A stretch of 48,994 nt of DNA from Hymenobacter frigidus. Lineage in GTDB: Bacteria; Bacteroidota; Bacteroidia; Cytophagales; Hymenobacteraceae. Position numbers and translations under genes: made by a program. The notes beneath the pieces are model-generated. The model had not been told where the DNA came from. It was given only the letters and a program-made list of their open reading frames with translations, and did no database searches. Below, one piece after another: positions 9,857-17,596 of the stretch (within the stretch, counting starts at the first letter, position 1; each line of letters starts with the position of its first letter). The stretch spans positions 1 through 48,994 of the forward strand of contig NZ_BMGY01000036.1 of NCBI RefSeq assembly GCF_014640435.1, given 5' to 3'.

Positions 9857-11452
9857 ATGCAACGCCTCGACCTCAAACAGCTCCTCTCGCAAAAGCTTAG
9901 CCCGCAGCAGATTCAGTTTATCAAGCTGCTGCAAATTCCTACGGCGGAGCTGGAGACGCGCATTAAGGAGGAGATGGAGGTGAATCCGGCCCTGGAGGAA
10001 GACGAGCCCGACGACGGCGAGGAGCTGGACCGCGACGAGGACGAGAGCGACGATTCGGACGACCCCGACGCCAGCCTCGACAACGACGAAAACACGCTGG
10101 ATGAGGACTTTGACGACCGCAGCACCAGCAACGACCCGGAAACGGCCGACGATGCGCCGGAGCCCGAAATTCAGCCCAAAGACGACAGCCCTACCGACAC
10201 CGAAGCTAACGCCGACAACACCGACCTCGACCTGAGCGACTACCTCAACGACGACGAAATAGCGGGCTATAAGATGCAGGGCGACGGCCCCGGCGAGGAA
10301 GAGGAGCGCGACACGCCCCTGGCCGATACCAGCGGCTCACTGCTGGATTCGCTGCTCGACCAGCTGCACTTTGCCAACCTCGACGAGCGCCAGGAGGCCA
10401 TTGGTCAGCAGCTCATCGGCTCGATTGACGGCGACGGCTACATTCGGCGCGACCTGTCGGCCATTGCCAACGACCTGGCTTTTTCGCAAAACCTGGAAGT
10501 GGCCGTGGCCGAGATTGAGGCCGTGCTGCGCGTGGTGCAGGGCTTCGACCCGCCTGGCATTGCCGCCCGCGACCTGCCCGAATGCCTGCTATTGCAGCTG
10601 GAGCGCCGGCCCCAGGACGAGAATACGGTGAACGCCGAGCGCATCCTCACCGACACGTTCGAGGAGTTCAGCAAGAAGCACTACCCGCGCATTCAGCAGA
10701 AGCTGGACCTGGAGGACGACGAGTTGAAGGAGGCCATCAACGTGATTCTGAAGCTGAACCCCAAGCCGGGCGGCAGCGGCCCCAGCGGACTGGGCAAGAC
10801 GCAGTATTTGATGCCCGACTTTATTCTGACCAACGACAACGGCACGTTTAACCTGACCCTAAACGCCCGCAACGCCCCCGAGCTGCGCGTGAGCCCGGCC
10901 TACACCGAGATGTTCCGGACCTACGACAAGGCTGCCAAGAAGGACCAGAAAATGAAGGAGGCCGTCACCTTCGTGAAGCAGAAGCTGGACTCGGCCAAGT
11001 GGTTTATTGATGCCATCCGGCAGCGGCAGAACACCCTGCTGCGCACCATGAACGCCATTGTGGAGCTGCAGCGCGATTTCTTCGTCGAGGGCGACGAGGG
11101 CAAGCTCCGGCCCATGATTCTCAAGGACATTGCCCTGCGCATCAGCATGGATATTTCGACGGTGAGCCGCGTGGCCAACTCGAAGTCCATTCAGACGGAA
11201 TTCGGAATTTATCCGCTCAAGTACTTTTTCTCCGAAGGCATTGCCACCGACTCGGGCGAGGATGCCAGCAGCCGCGAGGTGAAGAGCATCCTGAAAGAAC
11301 TCATCGGCAAAGAGAGCAAGGAGCGGCCCCTGAGCGACGACAAGCTGGAGAAGATGCTCAATGCCCGCGGCTACAACATTGCCCGCCGCACGGTGGCCAA
11401 GTACCGTGAGCAGCTGAATATTCCGGTGGCCCGCCTGCGCAAAGAGCTGTAA
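9857..11452 (+). CDS. rpoN: RNA polymerase sigma-54 factor
   Basis: Sigma-54 directs RNA polymerase to minus-24/minus-12 promoters and needs AAA+ enhancer-binding activators. The 531-residue protein has the glutamine/leucine-rich region I (QLLSQKLSPQQIQFIKLLQI, residues 8-27), a core-binding region from about 160 to 310 (DERQEAIGQQLIGSIDGDGY, FDPPGIAARDLPECL), the helix-turn-helix segment around SMDISTVSRVANSKSIQT, and the RpoN box ARRTVAKYRE near residue 514. Odd: region II is a very acidic linker of roughly 110 residues (about 42-155) made largely of Asp and Glu. It is convergent to nothing and divergent from asnS, separated by a palindromic repeat. No sigma-54 activator gene is seen in the window. 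Confidence 0.96.
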   Translation: MQRLDLKQLLSQKLSPQQIQFIKLLQIPTAELETRIKEEMEVNPALEEDEPDDGEELDRDEDESDDSDDPDASLDNDENTLDEDFDDRSTSNDPETADDAPEPEIQPKDDSPTDTEANADNTDLDLSDYLNDDEIAGYKMQGDGPGEEEERDTPLADTSGSLLDSLLDQLHFANLDERQEAIGQQLIGSIDGDGYIRRDLSAIANDLAFSQNLEVAVAEIEAVLRVVQGFDPPGIAARDLPECLLLQLERRPQDENTVNAERILTDTFEEFSKKHYPRIQQKLDLEDDELKEAINVILKLNPKPGGSGPSGLGKTQYLMPDFILTNDNGTFNLTLNARNAPELRVSPAYTEMFRTYDKAAKKDQKMKEAVTFVKQKLDSAKWFIDAIRQRQNTLLRTMNAIVELQRDFFVEGDEGKLRPMILKDIALRISMDISTVSRVANSKSIQTEFGIYPLKYFFSEGIATDSGEDASSREVKSILKELIGKESKERPLSDDKLEKMLNARGYNIARRTVAKYREQLNIPVARLRKEL

Positions 11453-11504
11453 AGGCGGGTAGCGGTGAGCAATTATCGTTTAGCGGTTTAGAACCGGTGG
11501 TTTT

Positions 11505-11512
11505 TACCTTTG
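11505..11512 (+). promoter_or_regulatory. minus-7 box TACCTTTG upstream of hybrid kinase
   Basis: TACCTTTG fits the TAnnTTTG consensus exactly and lies 78 bases before the preferred kinase ATG at 11591. A TTTA at 11479-11482 is a weak minus-33 candidate. Confidence 0.55.
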
Positions 11513-11556
11513 GGTGGAACTGTCGAGGCAGTTGCCCGTGGTGAACGGCCAACTGT

Positions 11557-11584
11557 TCACTGCACACTGTTTACTGCACACTGC
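11557..11584 (+). repeat. Two-copy 14-bp tandem repeat in kinase leader
   Basis: TCACTGCACACTGT (11557-11570) is followed directly by TTACTGCACACTGC (11571-11584), six bases before the kinase ATG. There is no visible Shine-Dalgarno sequence. It could be a simple duplication or a binding site. Confidence 0.6.
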
Positions 11585-11590
11585 CAACCG

Positions 11591-14359
11591 ATGCAAGCCC
11601 CACTGCCTACCGACCCCGCCGAACTACGGGAGTTATTGCTAACCGAGCGGGCCTTGCGCGTGCAGGCCGAAGCCGTGGCAGCCCGCCTGCAGTCCGCCAG
11701 CCGCATTCCCGAGCTCAACCCCAACCCGGTGATGCGCCTGGGGAGCGCGGGCGAGGTATTGCTGGCCAACCAGGCCGCCGCTCACCTGGCTCAGGAATTA
11801 CTGAGCACCGGTCCTTCACGGGTGCGGCCACAGCTGGTAGAGGCCGCCGCCCAGGCCCTGCGCACCGGGGAGGTGTCGCAACGGGAGCTGGAGGCTGATG
11901 GCCGGTGCTTCCTGCTCTTCACAGTGCCGGTGATGGAGGAAAACTACGCCATGCTTTACCTCACCGACGTCACGACCCAACGGGAGGTTGAGCGCGAGAT
12001 AAGCGAACAGCGCGAGTTCTACGAAACTATTCTGGCTCACTTGCCGGCCGTGGTCACGGTGCTCGGCCCCGACCAGCGCTACCGTTTCATTAACACCTAC
12101 GCCAACGACAGCCCGGCCGAGCGGCAGGCCCGTCTGGGCACCACTTTTGTGGAGCGCTGCTCCGCCAAGGGGCTACCACCGGAGTTGGCCGTGCGCCGCA
12201 GCCGCTTGTTTGAGCGCGCCGAACGCACCCGCGAGCGCGTGATGTGGGAAGAGCAATGGCCCGGCACCGACGACCAGCTGGCCTGCTACTGGCTGTGCTC
12301 CTACCAGCCCGTGTACAATGCCGAAGGCGAGCTGAGCCAGATGCTGAACTACGGCTTCGATATTACCTCCCGGCGGCAGGCAGAGGACCGCACCCGCCGC
12401 AGCGAAGCCGACATGCAGGCCCAACAGTCGTTCACCGAGCAGGTGCTCGACCTCAACCCGAACTGCGTTTACGTGCGTGAGCAATACGCCGAGGGCCTCG
12501 ACACCAAGGTGATGTTCGAGAACCGCGCCATGGCCGAACTGCGCCACCGGATTCTGTCGCTGGCCGGCACCAACTTGCTGCACGAAGCCGTGCGGCGCGA
12601 CGAGTTCAACGCCTTCGCGGCCACCGATGCCGAGGTGCTGCGCACCGGGCAGCCCGTGACGTCGGAAGAATACCTGACCCTGGCCAACGGTGAGGTGCGC
12701 TGGTACCAGAGCGTGCGCTGCCCGCTGGCCATGACCGATGGCAAGGTGGGCATTTTGGGCGTGAGCACCGACATTACGGCCCTAAAAGCCGCCCAGCACG
12801 CGGCCGAGGCCGCTGCCACGGCCCGCGAAAACTTTCTGGCCAACATGAGCCACGAAATCCGCACGCCCCTCAACGGGGTGCTGGGCATGACCAACCTGCT
12901 GGCCAAAACCGGCCTCAACGAGCAGCAGCGCAACTACACGGCCATTATCCAACACTCGGGGCGGCACTTGCTAAGCGTGGTGAACGACGTGCTGGACATG
13001 GCCAAAATCACCTCCGGCAAGCTGGAGCTGGACCGCGCCGCCTTCAACATTTGCGAGTCGATGGCCAAGGCCGCCGAGCCGCTCGTGCTGCAGGCCGAGG
13101 AAAAAGGCATAAAGGTGGTGGGCACCCGCCTCCGCGAAAGCTGCCCGCACCCCTGGGTAATGGGCGACTCCTACCGCCTGAACCAAATTCTGCTCAACCT
13201 GCTGTCCAACGCCATCAAGTTCACGCCCAAGGGCGGCACGGTGAGCGTAGGCGGGTACTTCGTGAGTGAAACCGAGGACACGCTCACCACCGAGTTTCGG
13301 GTGACGGACAGCGGCATCGGCATTGTGGCCGAAAAGCTGGAAACCATTTTCCAGGAATTTACCCAGGCTTATGCCGACACTACCCGGCAGTTTGGCGGCA
13401 CCGGCCTGGGCCTGAGCATCAGCCGGGCCCTGGTGGTCCAGATGGGTGGGCAGCTCACCGTGCAGAGTACGGCGGGCGAGGGCAGCTCCTTTGCTTTTAT
13501 CGTTACGCTGCCCAAGGCCAGCGCCGCCGCGCGACTGGCCGCCCTGGCCCCGGTGCCCCCGGTGGAGGAGGCGGCCGTGCGCGGCAGCCGCGTGCTGGTG
13601 GTGGAAGACAATACCGTGAACCGTGAGGTGGTGCAGCTGCTGCTGGAAAGCCACGGCGTGGTGGTGGACGAAGCCAGCAGTGGCTTCGAAGCTTTGGTGC
13701 TGTTTGAGCAGCACCGCTACGATGTTATTTTGATGGACATTCAGATGCCCGGCATGAACGGACTGGAGGCCACCGCCCGCATTCGGGCCCACGCCGACCC
13801 CGTGCGGGCCGCCACACCTATCCTGGCCCTCACGGCCAACGCCTTCCGGACCGATGCCGAGAAGTACCACGCCGCCGGCATGAACGATACCCTGTCCAAG
13901 CCCTTCGAAGAAGCCGAGATGCTAAGCAAGCTGGCCTCGCTGATTGTGGGAGTGGAAAGCCCACTGGGGGAGGTGGTGCCGTTAGCACCCTTCAAACCGC
14001 AACCAGCCCCCCCTGCCCCCGCCGCGCCACCCTTCGACCTGACGCTACTACGCCAAACGGCGCGGGGCAGCACCGCTTTCATGAACCGGATTCTGGCTTC
14101 TTTCCGCACCACCACGCCCGCCAGCATAACCGAGCTGCGCGCCGCCAGCGCCGCCGCCAACTGGCCCGCCGCCGCCGCCCTGGCCCACAAGCTGCGCCCG
14201 TCGCTGCACCTGCTGGGCGCGGCCCTGCTCATGCCCAGCCTCGAAGCCCTGGAATCTAACGCAGCGACGGCAGCCACCGAGCGCCAAGCCGCCGCTGGCC
14301 AGTTGGCTATCGGCCTGGAGGCGCTGCTGGCCGTGCTGCCGCAGGAGGTTATGGCCTGA
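11591..14359 (+). CDS. Hybrid sensor histidine kinase (PAS, HisKA, HATPase, REC, HPt)
   Basis: A 922-residue phosphorelay protein. Three PAS-like sensor domains fill residues about 30-400 (a PAS linker TDITxxKAAQ precedes the kinase). The H-box MSHEIRTPLNGVLGM carries His421; N-box NQILLNLLSNAIKFT, G1 DSGIGI and G2 GGTGLGLSIS form the ATPase domain. A receiver domain follows (VLVVEDNTVNREV, phospho-acceptor Asp716 in LMDIQMPGMNG, ALTANAF, LSKPF), then a proline-rich linker and an HPt domain with His866 in ALAHKLRPSLHLLG. No transmembrane segment is visible, so it is probably cytoplasmic. All four phosphotransfer sites are intact, so phosphate can pass from His421 to Asp716 to His866 and on to an unlinked regulator; none is encoded next door. 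The ATG at 11591 is preferred because residues before it are translated from leader repeats. Confidence 0.92.
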   Translation: MQAPLPTDPAELRELLLTERALRVQAEAVAARLQSASRIPELNPNPVMRLGSAGEVLLANQAAAHLAQELLSTGPSRVRPQLVEAAAQALRTGEVSQRELEADGRCFLLFTVPVMEENYAMLYLTDVTTQREVEREISEQREFYETILAHLPAVVTVLGPDQRYRFINTYANDSPAERQARLGTTFVERCSAKGLPPELAVRRSRLFERAERTRERVMWEEQWPGTDDQLACYWLCSYQPVYNAEGELSQMLNYGFDITSRRQAEDRTRRSEADMQAQQSFTEQVLDLNPNCVYVREQYAEGLDTKVMFENRAMAELRHRILSLAGTNLLHEAVRRDEFNAFAATDAEVLRTGQPVTSEEYLTLANGEVRWYQSVRCPLAMTDGKVGILGVSTDITALKAAQHAAEAAATARENFLANMSHEIRTPLNGVLGMTNLLAKTGLNEQQRNYTAIIQHSGRHLLSVVNDVLDMAKITSGKLELDRAAFNICESMAKAAEPLVLQAEEKGIKVVGTRLRESCPHPWVMGDSYRLNQILLNLLSNAIKFTPKGGTVSVGGYFVSETEDTLTTEFRVTDSGIGIVAEKLETIFQEFTQAYADTTRQFGGTGLGLSISRALVVQMGGQLTVQSTAGEGSSFAFIVTLPKASAAARLAALAPVPPVEEAAVRGSRVLVVEDNTVNREVVQLLLESHGVVVDEASSGFEALVLFEQHRYDVILMDIQMPGMNGLEATARIRAHADPVRAATPILALTANAFRTDAEKYHAAGMNDTLSKPFEEAEMLSKLASLIVGVESPLGEVVPLAPFKPQPAPPAPAAPPFDLTLLRQTARGSTAFMNRILASFRTTTPASITELRAASAAANWPAAAALAHKLRPSLHLLGAALLMPSLEALESNAATAATERQAAAGQLAIGLEALLAVLPQEVMA

Positions 14360-14388
14360 TGTAGCGCGAAGCAGTGCTTCGCGCTACA
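14360..14388. repeat. Short perfect hairpin directly after kinase stop
   Basis: TGTAGCGCGAAGCA (14360-14373) and TGCTTCGCGCTACA (14375-14388) are perfect complements around a single base, directly after the TGA. The GTAGCG end matches the termini of family B repeats at 9710 and 33272. It lacks a T-tract, so it may protect the 3' end rather than terminate. Confidence 0.7.
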
Positions 14389-14410
14389 CTCATCTTGCGC
14401 TAGCACCGCC

Positions 14411-14590
14411 GCATGCGGCAGACCACCCTGGCACACCTCATGCATGCGTTACCGCACCCGGCAGGCCACCCCGGCACACCAGTCACGCCTACCACTGCAT
14501 GCGGCAAGATATCTCAGCACAATGCCCACTTAGCCCACCGCATGCGGTTGGCCAAGTGGGCACACCGGACATGCCTATCGCCGCATGCGG
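14411..14590. repeat. Cluster of five GCATGCG(G/T) motifs with nested palindrome
   Basis: GCATGCGG or GCATGCGT occurs at 14411, 14442, 14497, 14540 and 14583 (spacings 31, 55, 43, 43), often with GGCACACC between copies. The fourth copy is the centre of an imperfect palindrome of about 39 bases (14524-14562, arms beginning TGCCCACTT and ending AAGTGGGCA). It fills the gap between two converging genes. No coding potential is seen. Confidence 0.75.
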
Positions 14591-14606
14591 CGGTGGTTTT
14601 CGGGGG

Positions 14607-15392
14607 TCAGGGCTTGGCAATGTTACCGGCGAGCTTGGCTTTGCCGCCGGTGCGCCGGGGCAGCAGCCCGTAGTTGAAACAGATTTCGGCCTGCTGGGGC
14701 ACCTCCCAGAGCGCGCCCAGCGCCGTGCAATGCACCTGCCACAGCAGTTGGCAGGCCTGCGCCCACTGCCCGCCCAGGCTGCCGATGATTTCCTTGGCCA
14801 CTTTCAGGCCCGCGTCTTTGGCGGTAGTGGCGGCGGTGAGCTCCTCCAGCAGCTTGGCGGCAGCCTTGCCGGGGGCCGGAGTGAGGGCGGCCGCGTGGGC
14901 CGTGAGGGCCTCGGCAAAGGCCTCGAAGCGCACCGGAAAATCGGTGGTGTTGGCATCAGTGAGGTGCATCAGGCCCTGGGGCAGCACTTCCTTCAGTTTG
15001 TCGGGATGCTGGCGGTAGGCGGGCACCAGGGTCACGGCGTTGGTATCCTGCACGAATACGCGCATGGCCCGCAGCACGTCCTTTTTGGAGCGCGTGAGGG
15101 TTTGACTGGTGCCGTCCTGGCCTTCGCGGGCTACCACGGTGCCGCCCAGGGCGGTGGTGGCGGCCAGCAGGCCGGGGTGCAGGGCCTTGAGGGCGGCGGG
15201 GCTATCGGCCAGGGCTGTCACGGTGTAATTGAGAAAGCCCAGAAAGGTGGACCGGCTGCACCGGATATTGGCAAAATGGTTGGTGTAAAGGTCGTGGTAG
15301 GGCGCGGCCACGGGGCTGAAGTGAGGGTTGGTGGATGAAAGAAAAATTGTGAGACAGGAAGGTAAGCAGCGGATGTGATAATGGGTGCGCAT
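14607..15392 (-). CDS. Hypothetical helical protein
   Basis: I do not recognise this gene. From the ATG at 15392 it encodes 261 residues; an in-frame GTG at 15311 would give 228 fewer-problem residues beginning VAAPYHDLYTNHFANIR, which looks more like a natural protein start, and homologues would decide. The body is alanine- and leucine-rich and predicted helical, with a NIRCSRSTFLGFLNYT segment at the N-terminus, a central AMRVFVQDTNAVTLVPAYR stretch and a C-terminal part with several Cys/Trp residues (WAQACQLLWQVHCTALGALW) and a basic tail. No signal peptide or membrane segment is convincing. It converges on the hybrid kinase gene across the GCATGCGG cluster and is divergent from a Roadblock-like gene. 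Confidence 0.65.
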   Translation of the reverse strand: MRTHYHIRCLPSCLTIFLSSTNPHFSPVAAPYHDLYTNHFANIRCSRSTFLGFLNYTVTALADSPAALKALHPGLLAATTALGGTVVAREGQDGTSQTLTRSKKDVLRAMRVFVQDTNAVTLVPAYRQHPDKLKEVLPQGLMHLTDANTTDFPVRFEAFAEALTAHAAALTPAPGKAAAKLLEELTAATTAKDAGLKVAKEIIGSLGGQWAQACQLLWQVHCTALGALWEVPQQAEICFNYGLLPRRTGGKAKLAGNIAKP

Positions 15393-15464
15393 TGTGCCGC
15401 TGGCGGGCACTTATTCTCACCTTCCGGATTCGATGGCACCGCTTCGCAGACGCGTGCCATCGAG

Positions 15465-15472
15465 TATCTTTG
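15465..15472 (+). promoter_or_regulatory. minus-7 box TATCTTTG for Roadblock-like gene
   Basis: Exact TAnnTTTG match, 55 bases before the ATG at 15528. A TTCG at 15443-15446, with an 18-base spacer, is a degenerate minus-33 candidate. Confidence 0.6.
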
Positions 15473-15527
15473 CCCGTACCCTCCTTTCACCGGCCACTGC
15501 CAGCCTGCCCCGCCACGCCTTTCCGCC

Positions 15528-15989
15528 ATGAAGATTCCGTTTCTTGCCCGGTTCTTTACCCCCGACACCGACTCCATGCCGCCCAAAATCGTTTATGCCG
15601 ACAGCCTCAATGCCAAGCACAAAGCACAGTTTGGAACTTTGTTGCTAAACATTGTGAGCGATTTGCCCGACCTGCTGGCCGTGTCGGTGATGGACCTTAA
15701 AGCGGGCACCCTGCTGGCCACCTACCACATCGGCGGCAAGCTGAACCCGGCCAAAGCCGCCGCCGCCAACGCAGAAGTAATCCGGCAAAAGCAGCTGGCC
15801 CTACCGGCCCTAGGCCTCCCCGACGAGGCCATCGAGGACATCCTCATCACCCTTGACACGCAGTGGCACATTCTGCGCCTGCTGCCCGACAACCGGCACT
15901 TCGTGCACCTCATGGTGAACCAACGCGACACCAACCTGGGCATTGCCCGCGAGGTGGTGCGGGCCCGCGCCGCCGGCAGCCCGGAGTAG
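15528..15989 (+). CDS. Roadblock/LC7-like small protein, copy 1
   Basis: A 153-residue protein whose residues about 35-145 match a Roadblock/LC7-type alpha-beta fold: NIVSDLPDLLAVSVMDLKAG, then a helix AAAANAEVIRQKQLAL, then DILITLDTQWHILRLL and FVHLMVNQRDTNLGIAREVV. Family knowledge: Roadblock proteins dimerise and often act as partners or regulators of Ras-like GTPases such as MglA; no GTPase gene lies nearby. It is clearly paralogous to the converging gene at 16095-16475, sharing the order NI(V/I)xDLPxL(L/I)AV, DILITL, and (D/S)xNL(G/A)IAR(E/D)V. The N-terminal 20 residues (MKIPFLARFF) are extra relative to the paralogue; a second ATG (MPPKIVYAD) is possible. Cytoplasmic. Confidence 0.8.
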   Translation: MKIPFLARFFTPDTDSMPPKIVYADSLNAKHKAQFGTLLLNIVSDLPDLLAVSVMDLKAGTLLATYHIGGKLNPAKAAAANAEVIRQKQLALPALGLPDEAIEDILITLDTQWHILRLLPDNRHFVHLMVNQRDTNLGIAREVVRARAAGSPE

Positions 15990-16016
15990 CGCATTGCCCA
16001 ACCCGAACCAACCCGT

Positions 16017-16056
16017 AACGCAAAAGCCACCCCCGCGCGGGGGTGGCTTTTGCGTT
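16017..16056. terminator. Perfect 40-base palindromic terminator between Roadblock paralogues
   Basis: Arms of 20 bp, AACGCAAAAGCCACCCCCGC and its exact complement, meet with no extra loop bases. It lies between two convergent genes and contains CTTTTG/CAAAAG near the outer ends, so it can end both transcripts. Confidence 0.85.
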
Positions 16057-16094
16057 GTGAATGGCCCCGCGGCGGAGTCGCGGGCGACCTTTGG

Positions 16095-16475
16095 CTACTT
16101 CAGCAAGTCGGCCTGCTGGCGGAGCACGTCGCGGGCAATGGCTAGGTTGGAGTCGCGGCTGCTCACAGCCAGGTAAATGAACTTCTTGCCGTCGTCGAGC
16201 AGGTTAATCAGGTGCAGCTGGTTGGTGAGCGTGATGAGGATGTCGTCAATCTTCTCACCGGTCAGCTTGAGGGCGGCCATGGCCTTCATCTTCTGCTTCA
16301 CCACCTCGGTGTTGTAGGCGGCGGCCGTTTCCGGGTTCAGCGTGGGCGAGTTGGAGTGCGAGGCCAGGCACATGCCCGAGCTCACTTCCACAATGGCCAC
16401 GGCAATGAGCTGGGGCAGGTCGTCGATGATGTTTTGCACGGCTTGGCCGGCGGGAGTATTTACTGCGTATGGCAC
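16095..16475 (-). CDS. Roadblock/LC7-like small protein, copy 2
   Basis: A 126-residue protein, essentially one Roadblock-like domain: NIIDDLPQLIAVAIVEVSSG, helix AAAYNTEVVKQKMKAM, DDILITLTNQLHLINLL and FIYLAVSSRDSNLAIARDVL. It aligns over its full length with the product of 15528-15989, which is encoded head-to-tail-opposite (convergent) beyond a shared terminator. Such a pair could form homo- or heterodimers, as known for Roadblock families (inference). The ATG at 16475 gives a start that fits the domain length. No ribosome binding site is obvious, common in this phylum. Confidence 0.82.
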   Translation of the reverse strand: MPYAVNTPAGQAVQNIIDDLPQLIAVAIVEVSSGMCLASHSNSPTLNPETAAAYNTEVVKQKMKAMAALKLTGEKIDDILITLTNQLHLINLLDDGKKFIYLAVSSRDSNLAIARDVLRQQADLLK

Positions 16476-16539
16476 GGATGGGAAAGCTAAGTAGTTGAAA
16501 ACAAAAGATTATGAAGAAAAGAATCGAAGAAACCGCAGG

Positions 16540-16599
16540 GGCATCATTGGTGCCATTAGTGAGACCGGCTTTAGTACGGGAGATAGAGCCAATGATGCC
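16540..16599. repeat. 11-bp inverted repeat upstream of copy 2 Roadblock gene
   Basis: GGCATCATTGG (16540-16550) pairs with CCAATGATGCC (16589-16599) across a 38-base loop. It lies between two minus-strand genes; there is no T-tract, so it could be a regulator site or weak hairpin rather than a terminator. Confidence 0.5.
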
Positions 16600-16658
16600 G
16601 TAGAGAATCGCAGTTAGTATTGGTAGTGAATAGAGTCAAGAAAAAAGCAATAAGACAG

Positions 16659-17330
16659 TTAGTTAAAGAAGAACCAACGCTTGTGCTTCCGAGCGGGCTT
16701 CGCTGACGCGTCGTAGTTCGGCACCAGGGTCACGTTCTCGACAGAACGGCCGTTGAACTGCACTTCTTCGTCGGTGTAGCCACCGTAGCCGTAGGCCAGC
16801 GTGGTGGGGCGGCCGGCGGCTACCAGCAGCGCGTATTCGCCGTCGGCGTTGGTGCTCACGGCTTTATGGGTGCTCTTTTCAAATACGGTGGCCCCAATCA
16901 GCGGCCGGCCGTTTTCGTCCAGAATCTTGCCGTGCACCGTCATCATGCGCATGGCACCGGTGGCGGCGGCCGGAGCCTCCTCCACCAAGGGCAGCGTTGT
17001 GATGGGCGTGACGGTGCCAGCGAACACGGCCCCGCCGATGAGGACCGTGGCAGCCACCAGCGAAGCGGCCTGCCGGCGGGTGCGGCCGGCCGAGGTACGG
17101 ACCAAGTTCAGCTGGCGCTGCATCCAGCCAACGGCCTGCACCTGCTCGCCAGTCTGGGCCATCTCGTGAAAGCGCTGCCACGTCTGGGTACCCAGCGCGG
17201 CGTTCTTCTTCAGGTGAGCATCCACCAGCTTGGTGTGCCCGGCCGACAGGTCGCCGCGCAGATAAGCATCGCGGTAGACCGGCAGCAGTTCACCCGTGGT
17301 CGGGTTGAACGGGGAAGCGGTTATTGACAT
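16659..17330 (-). CDS. Single-pass membrane protein with C-terminal carboxypeptidase-regulatory-like domain
   Basis: The ATG at 17330 gives 223 residues. The N-terminal cytoplasmic part (about 1-85) is helical and resembles anti-sigma-factor N-termini in layout (GELLPVYRDAYLRGDLSAGH), but it lacks the usual zinc-binding HxxxCxxC motif. One transmembrane helix lies near residues 88-106 (ASLVAATVLIGGAVFAGTV). The outer part ends with a carboxypeptidase-regulatory-like beta domain (VHGKILDENGRPLIGATVFE to ENVTLVPNYD) followed by a very basic tail ending RKHKRWFFFN. Family knowledge: this beta domain is common on Bacteroidota SusC proteins and envelope proteins. A sensing or scaffolding role is inference, and no sigma factor gene is adjacent. 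Confidence 0.72.
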   Translation of the reverse strand: MSITASPFNPTTGELLPVYRDAYLRGDLSAGHTKLVDAHLKKNAALGTQTWQRFHEMAQTGEQVQAVGWMQRQLNLVRTSAGRTRRQAASLVAATVLIGGAVFAGTVTPITTLPLVEEAPAAATGAMRMMTVHGKILDENGRPLIGATVFEKSTHKAVSTNADGEYALLVAAGRPTTLAYGYGGYTDEEVQFNGRSVENVTLVPNYDASAKPARKHKRWFFFN

Positions 17331-17443
17331 GATAGGAAAAATTAAGTAAGAAGTGAAATAAGAAAGTTTCCGGTATGACCTCACTGTTGGTCCGTTGACA
17401 GCACAATTGTAGCGCACCGCTGTTTGACAAACTAATTAATAAA

Positions 17444-17463
17444 GCTAAACAACTTTGTTTAGC
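17444..17463. repeat. 20-base palindrome in AT-rich intergenic region
   Basis: GCTAAACAA and TTGTTTAGC pair around CT. It lies in the AT-rich 265-base gap upstream of the membrane protein gene (start 17330) and downstream of the beta-barrel gene, so it is placed where an operator or terminator could act; no further support. Confidence 0.45.
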
Positions 17464-17596
17464 GGCTGAACTATTAATAATCCTCGACCAACGAATTTTG
17501 ATATCTAATACTGTATGCCTGCTATTGCTGTGCTTACTTATTTACCTCACTTACTTGAAATAAGTATATTACGCAGGTCTGCGTATATCACGCGCC

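Noticed and set aside
14411..14590. Possible CRISPR array from the GCATGCGG repeats
   Set aside because: Only 8-10 bases are repeated, spacing is irregular and no cas gene is present.
16659..17330. Calling the membrane protein an anti-sigma factor
   Set aside because: No zinc motif and no sigma factor gene adjacent; only the general layout fits.
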